NCBI GenBank assembly: GCA_025963725.1
Contig: JAOQAE010000002.1
Location: 1,544,411 to 1,608,410, forward strand
Length of the DNA stretch: 64,000 nt
Direction: 5' to 3'
Origin: Bacteroidota bacterium
Lineage (GTDB): Bacteria; Bacteroidota; Bacteroidia; 2-12-FULL-35-15
A program made the translations under genes and the position numbers. Positions within the stretch are counted from its first letter, which is position 1. Every line of letters starts with the position of its first letter. Shown piece after piece: positions 17,678-26,160 of the stretch. The notes under the pieces are model-generated. The model was not told the origin of the DNA and ran no database searches. It worked only from the letters and a program-made list of their open reading frames with translations.

Positions 17678-17798
17678 ACCACCCCTAACCCCTCCTAAGA
17701 GGATGGGAATACACCCTGCTGGCGAAAGCTTTTTAGTATATAATAATAATACATTTTCAGCAGGATCAGCTCCCTCCTCCCAGGAGGGCCGGGGCAGT
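17678..17798. repeat. 121-bp interspersed element, copy B (degenerate)
   Basis: Same order as copy A: ACCACCCCTAACCCCTCCT at the left, GCTGGCGAAAGC...TTTTAGTAT core, CTCCCTCCTCCCAGGAGGG at the right, but the outer right end is GGGGCAGT, so terminal complementarity is partly lost. It is a direct repeat of A, 18 bp away. The segment after it (17805-17833) carries the common repeat text CCGTGAAATCCGTGTAATC. Confidence 0.8.
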
Positions 17799-17839
17799 AA
17801 AAATGTTCCGTGAAATCCGTGTAATCTGTGGTGAATTAT

Positions 17840-18487
17840 CTACTTCACCTGGAAAAAATGCTCATAGATCAGCACCAATCCGAAAATGATCAGCGCGCTG
17901 CCCGTAATATAATTCACGATCGTCATCAGCCTGTCGGTAAGGAAGCGCTTGATCTTTCCTGCAAGGTATACTTTCGTGAGCTCCACCACCAGCGTTATTG
18001 CAAGCACGATCGAGAAGAACAGGATCATCTTCACCATTGAATAATCCAGCGTTTTACTGATCGCCGTAACATTTCCCAGCCAGAGGAACCACACCGTGGG
18101 ATTGAAAAGATTGATCACAAAGCCTTTTAAGATGGTAACGGAGGGATGCGGCTCCTGGTAATCGACCTCGATCACCGCATCTGTTCTTGCAGCGGGCTTC
18201 CGGAAATAAAAAGCGCCGAATACAACCAGGATCACGCCGCCGATAACAGCGGAAAAGGTCTGCGCTTTTTCCGAATGCAGCAAATTTATAGCACCGAAAT
18301 GCACGATCAGGCAAATGGCGAGGCAAAGCATGAAATCGCTGAGCACAATACCTATCGCCAGGAGGGAGCCGGGCTTATAACCATACTTAATACCGGTATT
18401 GATGAGGGCAAAAAATGCAGGGCCGAAAGAAAATGTCAGCAGCAGCACAATGATCAATCCCTGGTATATAAGGCTTAAAATAACCAT
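17840..18487 (-). CDS. LysE/RhtB-family amino-acid exporter
   Basis: 215 aa with about six TM helices. N-terminal LLLTFSFGPAFFALINTGIKYGYKPG matches the LysE GP-x-F...G...G signature, and NLFNPTVWFLWL matches the second conserved NP/N-x-W block. Exports amino acids or related metabolites across the inner membrane. It starts 3 bp after the GH3-like gene stop, so the two are co-transcribed. Substrate unknown. Confidence 0.9.
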   Translation of the reverse strand: MVILSLIYQGLIIVLLLTFSFGPAFFALINTGIKYGYKPGSLLAIGIVLSDFMLCLAICLIVHFGAINLLHSEKAQTFSAVIGGVILVVFGAFYFRKPAARTDAVIEVDYQEPHPSVTILKGFVINLFNPTVWFLWLGNVTAISKTLDYSMVKMILFFSIVLAITLVVELTKVYLAGKIKRFLTDRLMTIVNYITGSALIIFGLVLIYEHFFQVK

Positions 18488-18490
18488 GCA

Positions 18491-20023
18491 TTATTTTTTA
18501 ATTTGGGCGATGCAGTCTTTCCAGCCCTGCAGGTCCTTGTGTTTAAGCACCCGCGGGAACTTTGATGCGGCGCCTACTTTCACCCTTGCGCGCAGGTATT
18601 CCTGGAACACCGATGAAGGCAGCACATCCACGATCACTTCTTTCAGCGCCGCTGTGCGCTCCACACGGTAATCATCATTCAGGTTCTTCAGGTTCTCATC
18701 GATCAGCGTGCGCAGCCTTGCCACATCCACCGGCTCATCTATCCCAACATACCAGTGATGCGCAAAAAGCGTTTCATAATTGATCCCCGCCACTGTAAAT
18801 TCGTTGATCTCCACATCCAGCTCGTTGGCCGCAAGCTCTATCGCACGGTTCATGTTATCCACCGAAAGGTGCTCGCCGCAAAGGCTCAGGTATTGCTTGG
18901 TACGGCCGGCAATGGCGATCTCGTAATGCTCGAGGGAAGTAAATTTGATCACATCGCCTATGAGGTAGCGCCATGCGCCTGCAACGGTGCTCATCAGCAG
19001 CGCATACTCCACGCCCTCCTCTACCTGCCCGATATGCAGCGTTTGCGGCTTCTCCACGATGTTGCCTTCCTCATCAAAATTGTCGGAAGTAAACGGAACG
19101 AATTCGAAAAAGATCCCGTTGTCGAGCACCATCGCGATGCCGGTAGCATTCGGACGGTTCTGGTAGCCGATCAGCCCTTCGGAAGCAAGATAGGAATCGG
19201 AATATACGATGGGCTTGCCCAGCAGCTTCTCAAAGCCTTTTTTGTAAGGGGCGATGGCCACGCCGCCGTGTACATAAGCGGCAAGGTTTGGCCAGATATC
19301 GTGAATGGTGTTTACCTTGTAATGAGCGATGATCTTTTCAAACAGGATCTGCACCCATGCAGGCACGCCTACCACAATGCCGATGTCCCAGTCCTTCGCT
19401 TTCAGCGTGATCTCTTCCAGCTTCTGGTCCCAGTTGGTTTCCTTTGCAATGCGGTTGCCCGGCTTGTAATAGTGCTGGAAGAAGAAGGGGATCTTAGCGG
19501 CGGTGATCCCGCTCAGGTCGCCTTCAAAATAAGTTCCGTTATAGTTCAGGTGCGTGCTGCCCCCGAGCATCAGCATGCCGCGCTCGTAATGCTCTTTCGG
19601 GAAATCATACTGCCCCTGCGAGATCATCTGGCGGATGCTTGCCTTCTGGATCGCTTTCAGCATGTCGGAAGTAACGGGAATGTATTTGCTGGCAGCCTCG
19701 GAAGTGCCGGAGCTGAGCGCAAAATATTTTACGCGCTTCGGCCAGGTAACATACGATTCGCCGTTCACCGCCCTGTACCACCATTTTTTGAACATGGCAT
19801 TGTAATCGTGCGTGGGCACCGCTTGCTGGAATGCCGCTACGTGGTCCTTCTCGCTTAAGATCTTCGAAAAATTATAATGCTCGCCGAACGCGGTGAATTC
19901 TGCCTTGGTAAGTAATTTACGCAATACCTTTTCCTGCTGTTTAAAGCCGTTCACTTTCCTGATCCGGGGCATACGCTCCCTGATCTCAAATGTGCGCTTC
20001 AATATCGAACCTAAAATTGCCAT
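18491..20023 (-). CDS. GH3 auxin-responsive promoter-family acyl-adenylate-forming enzyme
   Basis: About 510 aa from the ATG at 20023 (MAILGSILKRT, the usual bacterial GH3 N-terminus; an upstream ATG at 20086 gives an atypical hydrophobic extension). Adenylation motifs: FALSSGTSEAASKYIPVT (P-loop-like, SSGTS), then the YLASEG segment and the LCGEHLS C-terminal block. Plant GH3 enzymes conjugate acyl acids to amino acids; the bacterial role is unknown. Co-transcription with a LysE exporter is suggestive of making and exporting an amino-acid conjugate, which is inference. Confidence 0.9.
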   Translation of the reverse strand: MAILGSILKRTFEIRERMPRIRKVNGFKQQEKVLRKLLTKAEFTAFGEHYNFSKILSEKDHVAAFQQAVPTHDYNAMFKKWWYRAVNGESYVTWPKRVKYFALSSGTSEAASKYIPVTSDMLKAIQKASIRQMISQGQYDFPKEHYERGMLMLGGSTHLNYNGTYFEGDLSGITAAKIPFFFQHYYKPGNRIAKETNWDQKLEEITLKAKDWDIGIVVGVPAWVQILFEKIIAHYKVNTIHDIWPNLAAYVHGGVAIAPYKKGFEKLLGKPIVYSDSYLASEGLIGYQNRPNATGIAMVLDNGIFFEFVPFTSDNFDEEGNIVEKPQTLHIGQVEEGVEYALLMSTVAGAWRYLIGDVIKFTSLEHYEIAIAGRTKQYLSLCGEHLSVDNMNRAIELAANELDVEINEFTVAGINYETLFAHHWYVGIDEPVDVARLRTLIDENLKNLNDDYRVERTAALKEVIVDVLPSSVFQEYLRARVKVGAASKFPRVLKHKDLQGWKDCIAQIKK

Positions 20024-20115
20024 CCTGTAAGAGTAAATTTTCACTAAAATAGTCATTTTCAGAAATAAAATCACGATTTTTAGCAATAATTAAAACCCCT
20101 GCAAGCCCGCTTATT

Positions 20116-20922
20116 TTGAGCCATCTGAAACCCATCGCTTTACCGTTGCTTTTCATTTTCTGCCTTTTTGCCCTGCCTGCAAATTCGCAGGTAAAGCAGC
20201 TGCGGAATGCTCATGCGCACAACGACTATAAGCACCGGCACCCGCTGTGCGATGCCATGCGCTGCGGCTTCACCAGCTTTGAAGCGGATGTTTTTTTGAG
20301 AAGAGGCAAGCTCATTGTAGCGCACCTTTCTCCCTTTCTGAACTATAAAACCGCGGAACAGCTGTATTTTCAGCCTTTGTACGACTCCCTCGTAAAGAAT
20401 AAAGGCTCAGTTTATGCTTCCGGCACAAGCCCCGTGATCCTCCTGATCGATATTAAATCGGATGCAGATAAAACATACGCGGCCTTAAAGCCTTTGCTTG
20501 AAAAATATGCGTCGATGCTTACCTGGGCCGGTGATGGAATAGTGCATGCAGGTGCTGTTACTGTGATCCTCTCCGGGCATAAGCCGTATGCTGCGCTGCA
20601 GAAGGAAAGCCACCGGCTGGCGTTCATCGACCAGCCGCTTTTGAATGTTGCAGAGCCGGCGAAAGACAGCTCCGTTTATGCCCTTGCAAGCTGCAAATAC
20701 TCTTCGCTGATTAGCTGGAAAGGAAAAGGCGATATCGATAAAGCGGAAGAGAACAACCTGAAAGCGCTGGTTGCGCTTACGCATGCGCAGGGAAAAAAAG
20801 TAAGGCTTTGGGCTTCACCGGAAAATAAGGAAGTGTGGGCGATGCTGCTGAAGAATGGCGTGGACCTCATTAATACGGATGAGCTGGAAGAGCTGAAGGA
20901 GTTTTTATTGAACCACCCCTAA
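20116..20922 (+). CDS. Secreted GDPD/PI-PLC-like phosphodiesterase
   Basis: 268 aa with an apparent TTG start at 20116; no ATG or GTG is in frame before the signal peptide (SHLKPIALPLLFIFCLFALPANSQ). Catalytic-type motifs of the TIM-barrel phosphodiesterases are present: AHAHNDY (H35), FEADVF (E57, D59) and VAHLSP (H70), plus VILLIDIKSD. Likely cleaves a glycerophosphodiester or related ester in the periplasm. The last residues N-H-P and the TAA stop lie inside the interspersed element copy C, so the original C-terminus may have been replaced. Confidence 0.82.
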   Translation: MSHLKPIALPLLFIFCLFALPANSQVKQLRNAHAHNDYKHRHPLCDAMRCGFTSFEADVFLRRGKLIVAHLSPFLNYKTAEQLYFQPLYDSLVKNKGSVYASGTSPVILLIDIKSDADKTYAALKPLLEKYASMLTWAGDGIVHAGAVTVILSGHKPYAALQKESHRLAFIDQPLLNVAEPAKDSSVYALASCKYSSLISWKGKGDIDKAEENNLKALVALTHAQGKKVRLWASPENKEVWAMLLKNGVDLINTDELEELKEFLLNHP

Positions 20923-21030
20923 CCCCTCCTAAGAGGAGGGGAATGCATTGTGCAAGCGAGAACATATTAGTAAGAACAATGATATAGTATAGCAGTATGT
21001 GCTCCCTCCTTCCAGGAGGGTCGGGGCGGT
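20912..21030. repeat. 119-bp interspersed element, copy C
   Basis: ACCACCCC (20912-20919) to GGGGCGGT (21023-21030), with left hairpin CCCCTCCTAAGAGGAGGGG, core GCAAGCGAGAACATATTAG and right hairpin CCCTCCTTCCAGGAGGG. It has the same length and order as copy A. Its left end overlaps the preceding CDS and provides its stop codon. Confidence 0.85.
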
Positions 21031-21053
21031 GAAACAAACCGACACTATATAAA

Positions 21054-21911
21054 TTACAAGCCTTCCACGATCTTATTCCTCAGCTTCTCCACTTTCTGGT
21101 TGATGAAGACCAGCTGGCGCTCGTTCATCACCGCATTCGTAGTTACCTTATCATAAAGCGAGGTGATCTCCTTCAGGTCTTCGATGAGGGAAGCGATGTA
21201 AGCATCCTTTTTATACTCCTCCAGCAGCTTCACCACAATGCCGAGGCTTTGCTTTTGTCCGCCGATGGTCCTGTACAGGCCCATGTTGTCGGGGGTTTTA
21301 TCTGCATTCACAAAAGTACGGGTGGAAAGGTAAAGCCCTTCGAGCCAGCTCCCGGTAACCACCAGCGCTGCAATCCCAACGCGGTCATCGTCTTTCAGCG
21401 ATTTGTCAACCTCATTGTAGGAATTATACACCACCTGCGTGAGTGAATCTTTATTATCCCTGAACTTATTGTACTTGTCCATCATATCCTGGTTGAAGCC
21501 GAAGGGAATGTTCAGGTCATCCGCCAGCTTTTTTGCATTTTTCACATACGCGCCGATCTGCTGGAACTGCTCATAGGTAACTACATAAGCGAGGTCGGCG
21601 CCGTAAACACCGAGGTTGAGCGCCTTTGAATTGTACTGGTTGTATTTTGATGTATTGCTTACCGGGTTCATCACCTTCTGGTCGAAAGGGATATGGGAAT
21701 CATGCAGATTTTCGAGGATCTCGAAAGGGAAAGGGATATCGCTGATCACCATGTCTACCTTGCCGGAAGCAACCTGCTGGCTTGAATCCTTTACCACCGC
21801 GGCTGTATCGGCAACCGGCAGGCTTTCTTTGTTGGAGTTGTCGCTGCCGCAGGAAAATAATCCTGACAGTAAAAAAGCAATCAGTACGACTGGCAGGTAT
21901 CTTTGTTGCAT
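21054..21911 (-). CDS. Conserved lipoprotein, function unknown
   Basis: 285 aa. Lipobox-type signal (AFLLSGLFSCGSDNS, Cys ~21) then a Ser/Asp linker and a helical domain from ~60 on (LNLGVYGADLAYVVTYEQF, GIAALVVTGSWLEGLYLST, LIEDLKEITSLYDKV). This pattern is frequent in Bacteroidota but I know no function. It stands alone between two repeat-containing gaps. Confidence 0.75.
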   Translation of the reverse strand: MQQRYLPVVLIAFLLSGLFSCGSDNSNKESLPVADTAAVVKDSSQQVASGKVDMVISDIPFPFEILENLHDSHIPFDQKVMNPVSNTSKYNQYNSKALNLGVYGADLAYVVTYEQFQQIGAYVKNAKKLADDLNIPFGFNQDMMDKYNKFRDNKDSLTQVVYNSYNEVDKSLKDDDRVGIAALVVTGSWLEGLYLSTRTFVNADKTPDNMGLYRTIGGQKQSLGIVVKLLEEYKKDAYIASLIEDLKEITSLYDKVTTNAVMNERQLVFINQKVEKLRNKIVEGL

Positions 21912-21980
21912 GGATCTGTGGGTTTGCCCTTTTTACGTTTAAAATTCTGAAAGGTTTGCTTTTTAAAACAACTTGATGAA

Positions 21981-22017
21981 TGAGATTGCTTCTCCGCCGG
22001 GACGGATCGCAATGACG
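21981..22017. repeat. GATTGCTTC...CGCAATGAC-type repeat
   Basis: GATTGCTTCTCCGCC...GATCGCAATGACG. This is the same family as the inverted copy at 50988-51016 (TCATTGCGAGG...GAAGCAATC), common in bacterial intergenic DNA. Confidence 0.65.
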
Positions 22018-22035
22018 TTCAAAAGCCCTCCCTTG

Positions 22036-23154
22036 TTATTTCTTCATGTATTTAAAATCGTGATTGTTACGGATGGCCTTCAATGATTCGAAGATCAGCT
22101 TGATCACATTCTCCACATCGTCCTTGTGAACGCTTTCAACAGTGGTGTGCATGTAGCGCAAAGGCAAAGAGATCAATGCCGATGGCACGCCCCCAACCGA
22201 ATAGGCAAAAGCATCGGTATCCGTTCCTGTGGCACGCGATGCCGCTGCACGCTGGAAAGGGATCTTGTTCTTTGTTGCCGAATCGATGATCAGCTTCAGC
22301 AGGTTGTTCTGCACTGCCGGGCCGTATGTAAGCACCGGGCCTTTACCGCAGGCAAGGTCGCCGCTGGTTACCTTGTTCATCATTGGTGACTGTGTATCGT
22401 GGCATACATCGGTGATAATGGCCACATTCGGCCTTATCGTTTGCGAGATCATTTCGGCACCACGCAGGCCTACTTCTTCCTGCACCGAATTGGTGATGTA
22501 CAGTCCGAATGGCAGCTTCGTTTTGCTTTCTTTGATCAGTCGCGCAACCTCCGCGATCATGAATCCGCCGATGCGGTTATCCAGCGCACGGCCTACATAA
22601 TAGCGGTCGTTCAGCACCATGAACTCATCTTCATACGTTACCACGCAGCCAACATGAATTCCCAGATCTTCCACTTCCTTTTTGGTAGCGCAGCCGCAAT
22701 CGAGGAAAATATTTTTTAAGGATGGCGGCTCTTCACGCGCTGCATCGCGCACGTGGATGGCCGGCCAGCCGAACACTGCTTTTACAATTCCCTTATCGGT
22801 ATGGATGTTCACCCGCTTGGAAGGCGCGATCATGTGATCGCTTCCGCCGTTTCTTCTCAGGTAAATAAATCCGTCGCTGGTGATGTAATGCACAAACCAG
22901 GAGATCTCATCGGCATGCGCCTCTATCACAACCTTGAAATCCGCCTTCGGATTGATCACCGCTACGGCAGTGCCGTAATTATCTGTAAAGTGGTCGTCCA
23001 CATACGGACGGATATATTCCAGCCATAATTTCTGTCCTTCGCTTTCAAAGCCTGTCGGCGATGCATTGTTGAGGTAATTTCTCAGGAACGCATGAGAGTT
23101 GGAGGTTAAGATCGATTTTGGAGATTTTGTTTTAGTGTCTGCTTTTTTTGCCAT
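22036..23154 (-). CDS. M42-family metallo-aminopeptidase
   Basis: 372 aa, typical of M42 (TET-type) peptidases. Metal and catalytic motifs: VVIEAHADEISW (H80, D82), RALDNRIGGF (central Asp), TNSVQEEVGLRGAE (Glu pair), and AASRATGTDTDAFAYSVGG near the C-terminus with the final histidine in RYMHTTVE. Di-zinc/cobalt enzyme that trims peptides in the cytosol as a dodecamer. The lysine-rich N-terminus has no signal peptide. Confidence 0.93.
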   Translation of the reverse strand: MAKKADTKTKSPKSILTSNSHAFLRNYLNNASPTGFESEGQKLWLEYIRPYVDDHFTDNYGTAVAVINPKADFKVVIEAHADEISWFVHYITSDGFIYLRRNGGSDHMIAPSKRVNIHTDKGIVKAVFGWPAIHVRDAAREEPPSLKNIFLDCGCATKKEVEDLGIHVGCVVTYEDEFMVLNDRYYVGRALDNRIGGFMIAEVARLIKESKTKLPFGLYITNSVQEEVGLRGAEMISQTIRPNVAIITDVCHDTQSPMMNKVTSGDLACGKGPVLTYGPAVQNNLLKLIIDSATKNKIPFQRAAASRATGTDTDAFAYSVGGVPSALISLPLRYMHTTVESVHKDDVENVIKLIFESLKAIRNNHDFKYMKK

Positions 23155-23231
23155 GCGGATAACGGTGCTTTATTTACTGATCTGAGTTTTTATAAAAATT
23201 TATCTATTATTACAACGAAACCCGTGTGCGG

Positions 23232-23322
23232 GTCATTTCGAGTTCGACCGAAGGGAGAGTATCGAGAAAGCGTGCGGGCTTGTTCTCGATATGCTCGTTC
23301 CTCGCTACTCGAACTGACGCTA
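23232..23322. repeat. TCGA-rich repeat pair
   Basis: GTCATTTCGAGTTCGACCG...GTATCGAGAAAG (23232-23270), then a second unit TGTTCTCGATATGCTCG...CTACTCGAACTGACG in opposite orientation. The first unit is almost identical to the reverse complement of 46589-46626. A third repeat type (CCCGTGTCGGGGCACGGGAT, ending 23402) adjoins the next gene. Confidence 0.75.
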
Positions 23323-23409
23323 ATAAAATCCGGCCACACAACTACGTTATAGTATAATCATTGTAGTTCTTTTTGAAAAGATCCCGTGTCGGGGCACGGG
23401 ATGACAGAA

Positions 23410-25248
23410 CTACGAACCTTTTTTCTTAATCCAGCTATTCACCATCTCTTCCAGGATGTTCAGCGGCACCGGCCCCGAGGTCAGCACCACATCATGGAAT
23501 TCACGGAGGTCGAACTTATCGCCCAGTTTGCTTTTCGCATTCTCACGCAGCTCTATGATCTTGTTCATGCCGATCTTGTAGCCTGTTGCCTGCGAAGGCC
23601 AAACGATGTAACGCTCGATCTCTTTTTTGTTATCTCCTTCCGGGTTAGGCGTGTTCTCCTTAAAGTATGCCAGCGCCTTTTCGCGCGACCATTTTTTACG
23701 GTGAATTCCTGTATCAACTACAAGGCGCGCCGCACGGAACAATTCCATTGCCAGCCTTCCGAAATCGGAATACGGGTCCTGGTAGAAGCCGATCTCTTTC
23801 GGAAGCTTTTCGGAATACAATCCCCAGCCTTCCACATAGGCCGTATTCCCGCCATGCATCCTGAATTTCGGAATGCCTTTGAGCTCCTGCGCGATCGCGA
23901 TCTGCATGTGATGGCCCGGAATGCCTTCGTGGTACGCCAGCGCTTCCATCTGGTAAATCGCCTGGTCGGCCATATTATACAGGTTGATGTAATACCTTCC
24001 CGGGCGTGATCCGTCGGGTGCAGGATCTTCGTAAAAAGCACCTCCCGCGGATTTCTCACGGAATGCTTCCACCGGCATTACAACAATATCCGCTTTCGGC
24101 TTGGTAAGGAATAATTTATCGAGCTCCTTTTTCATGTCATCGATGATCTTCACCGCTTTCACGCGGTACGCCTCTTTTCCTTCGGCCGTATTCGGGTAAT
24201 AGAACTGTTTGTCGGTACGCATAAAATCGAAGAACTCCTGCAGGTTATCGCTTTTGAATTTCACCTTCTTCATGATCTCCCTCATCTCGTTGTGAATGCG
24301 CTCTACCTCTTTCAGGCCGATCTCGTGGATCTGGTCGGCGGTAAGGTCGGTTGTGGTGGTTTGCTTCAGGGCCGCATCGTAAAAAGCATCACCCTCAGGC
24401 AGCTTCCATGCGCCATCATCGGTGGTCGCTTTTTTCTCCAGCTCCGTCCAGTACGCGATCAGCTTTTCATAAGCAGGCTTCACGGATGTGAGCAGGGCTT
24501 CATTCGCGCGTTTGATCAGGTCTTTCTTGCCCGCATCATCCACATCCTTCAATGTATTTACTTTAGCAGTGATGTCTTCCAGCAATGGATTGTCAGCTCC
24601 GGATTTCTCGAACGGGCGTCCGCTGATAATGCCTTTGCAGTCATTCAGCACATACGGGAATACGAATTTCGGAGGAATGATATTCTTTGCTTCACGCAGC
24701 TTCAGGTTCACGATCAGCTGGTCGAACATGGCATTTACTTTCGACAGGCGCGAAATGTATGCTTCCGCATCGCTTTTATTATCCACGCGGTGAACATTGA
24801 TCAGGAAGGTCGGCATATCCACCTGCGTTCCTCCCATCTGGTTCACGGGGTAATCATGCAGGTGCCATTTGTAGTTATCGATCCTTTGCTTTGCATCGTT
24901 CTCGAACAGGCGGTAGCTGATCTTCGTCTGCTCATCCAGCATGTCCGGGTTAAAGCTTTTCAGTGAATCGAGGTTCGCTTTTACGATCTCCAGCTCCTTC
25001 TGCGAATGCTCCTCGCTGATGTCGGTCCATTGGTCATAATCTTTCTTGATCCCCAGCAATGCAGCCTTCACCGGGTCACGGTCCACCTCACGGTCAAACA
25101 CCCTGTCGAAAAACGCATTGGCCTTTGCGCTCTCATTTTTTATTTCTTCCTCACTGTAGGTTTTATTCTCAGCGGTTTTTTCTTTATCGCCCCCGCATGC
25201 TGTAAGCATTACACAGGCAAGGGACGAAAGCAGGATCGTTTTTCTCAT
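23410..25248 (-). CDS. DUF885 lipoprotein, putative zinc peptidase
   Basis: 612 aa. Lipobox-like signal (LLSSLACVMLTACGGDKE, Cys 19). The catalytic-type HExxGHH motif lies in LAYHEGIPGHHMQIA (~436-446), with the downstream EGWGLYSEKL glutamate motif. DUF885 proteins are M32-like metallopeptidases of uncertain specificity, exported and membrane-bound in Bacteroidota. Downstream gap holds repeats; upstream 154 bp has no gene. Confidence 0.9.
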   Translation of the reverse strand: MRKTILLSSLACVMLTACGGDKEKTAENKTYSEEEIKNESAKANAFFDRVFDREVDRDPVKAALLGIKKDYDQWTDISEEHSQKELEIVKANLDSLKSFNPDMLDEQTKISYRLFENDAKQRIDNYKWHLHDYPVNQMGGTQVDMPTFLINVHRVDNKSDAEAYISRLSKVNAMFDQLIVNLKLREAKNIIPPKFVFPYVLNDCKGIISGRPFEKSGADNPLLEDITAKVNTLKDVDDAGKKDLIKRANEALLTSVKPAYEKLIAYWTELEKKATTDDGAWKLPEGDAFYDAALKQTTTTDLTADQIHEIGLKEVERIHNEMREIMKKVKFKSDNLQEFFDFMRTDKQFYYPNTAEGKEAYRVKAVKIIDDMKKELDKLFLTKPKADIVVMPVEAFREKSAGGAFYEDPAPDGSRPGRYYINLYNMADQAIYQMEALAYHEGIPGHHMQIAIAQELKGIPKFRMHGGNTAYVEGWGLYSEKLPKEIGFYQDPYSDFGRLAMELFRAARLVVDTGIHRKKWSREKALAYFKENTPNPEGDNKKEIERYIVWPSQATGYKIGMNKIIELRENAKSKLGDKFDLREFHDVVLTSGPVPLNILEEMVNSWIKKKGS

Positions 25249-25402
25249 TTATTGCAATTTATAAATCAGCACAAACTTAGGGAATTTGTTCGGCTTTTAG
25301 CAGGGTTATTTCAATAGATTTTTAGCCGGTATTTTTTATTCTCAGAACTTATTTTTACATTTAATTATTCATACAGGTTCAATACTTAAACTTACGCACC
25401 CG

Positions 25403-26065
25403 ATGAAGATTTTATTACGAAGCTCAACGGCGCTTATGCTGCTCTTTTTTTGTTCGGGGAAGCTTTTCTCACAGGAACAGGAAGGACGATTTTTCTTTTC
25501 GAGGAGCATGTCTGTGGATTTTGATAAAATGTTGAGCGTACCTGGCTTATACGGGTATCCCATCCCCCGATCAGAGCTTGGACCGTGGGAGCCCAGCTGG
25601 CATAGCACATGGCTTTTTTCCTACAGAATAAAAAGGAGATGGGCCTTATCAACCGGGTTTCTTCTCTACCGGTTCTCTTGGTCTCAAATAACCAATTATA
25701 AAGAGTACGACAAGTATGGCCATTACCTGTCGAGCCATACATACAGAGAATATTACAAGAGTTATGACCCGGGCATTCCTCTTATTTTATCCTATAGTAT
25801 CCCGATAGGGAAAACGACTTCTATCCTCACCGAAGGCGGATTAGTCTATTTTACTGATTTTCACAGCCAGTATTTTATACTGGGAACAAAAGAAGCCATT
25901 GGCCTGCAATACACGGAGGACTATATTGCCTTTACACTGAAAGCAAACAGCTTTTATTCTGCAGGTGCATTTCCTCACCCTGACACACGCTATTATTCCA
26001 TCGGGGCGGAGCTGTCCTTCCGGATCACATTAGGGAAATTAAAGCCAGTTAAACAACGCAGTTAA
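25403..26065 (+). CDS. Putative small outer-membrane beta-barrel protein
   Basis: 220 aa. Signal peptide (MKILLRSSTALMLLFFCSGKLFS) then ~190 residues of alternating aromatic/polar strands (WLFSYRIKRRWALSTGFLLYRFSW, AIGLQYTEDYIAFTLKANSF, YYSIGAELSFRITLG). This fits an eight-strand outer-membrane barrel such as the OMP_b-brl families. No specific family recognised; function unknown. By eye more AT-rich than the neighbours. Confidence 0.7.
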   Translation: MKILLRSSTALMLLFFCSGKLFSQEQEGRFFFSRSMSVDFDKMLSVPGLYGYPIPRSELGPWEPSWHSTWLFSYRIKRRWALSTGFLLYRFSWSQITNYKEYDKYGHYLSSHTYREYYKSYDPGIPLILSYSIPIGKTTSILTEGGLVYFTDFHSQYFILGTKEAIGLQYTEDYIAFTLKANSFYSAGAFPHPDTRYYSIGAELSFRITLGKLKPVKQRS

Positions 26066-26160
26066 CAACCCTTGACCGGCAGTCAGAGATTCTGGAATCA
26101 TCGGTATTTTTTATTCCCCGAAAACTTTCTATATTTAGCCTTAATAAAAACTAAACAGAT

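Noticed and set aside
18755-19858. Long open frame on the plus strand opposite the GH3 gene (367 codons).
   Set aside because: It is antisense to a well-conserved enzyme and its composition is not protein-like (His/Arg/Val-rich); codon structure on the other strand explains it.
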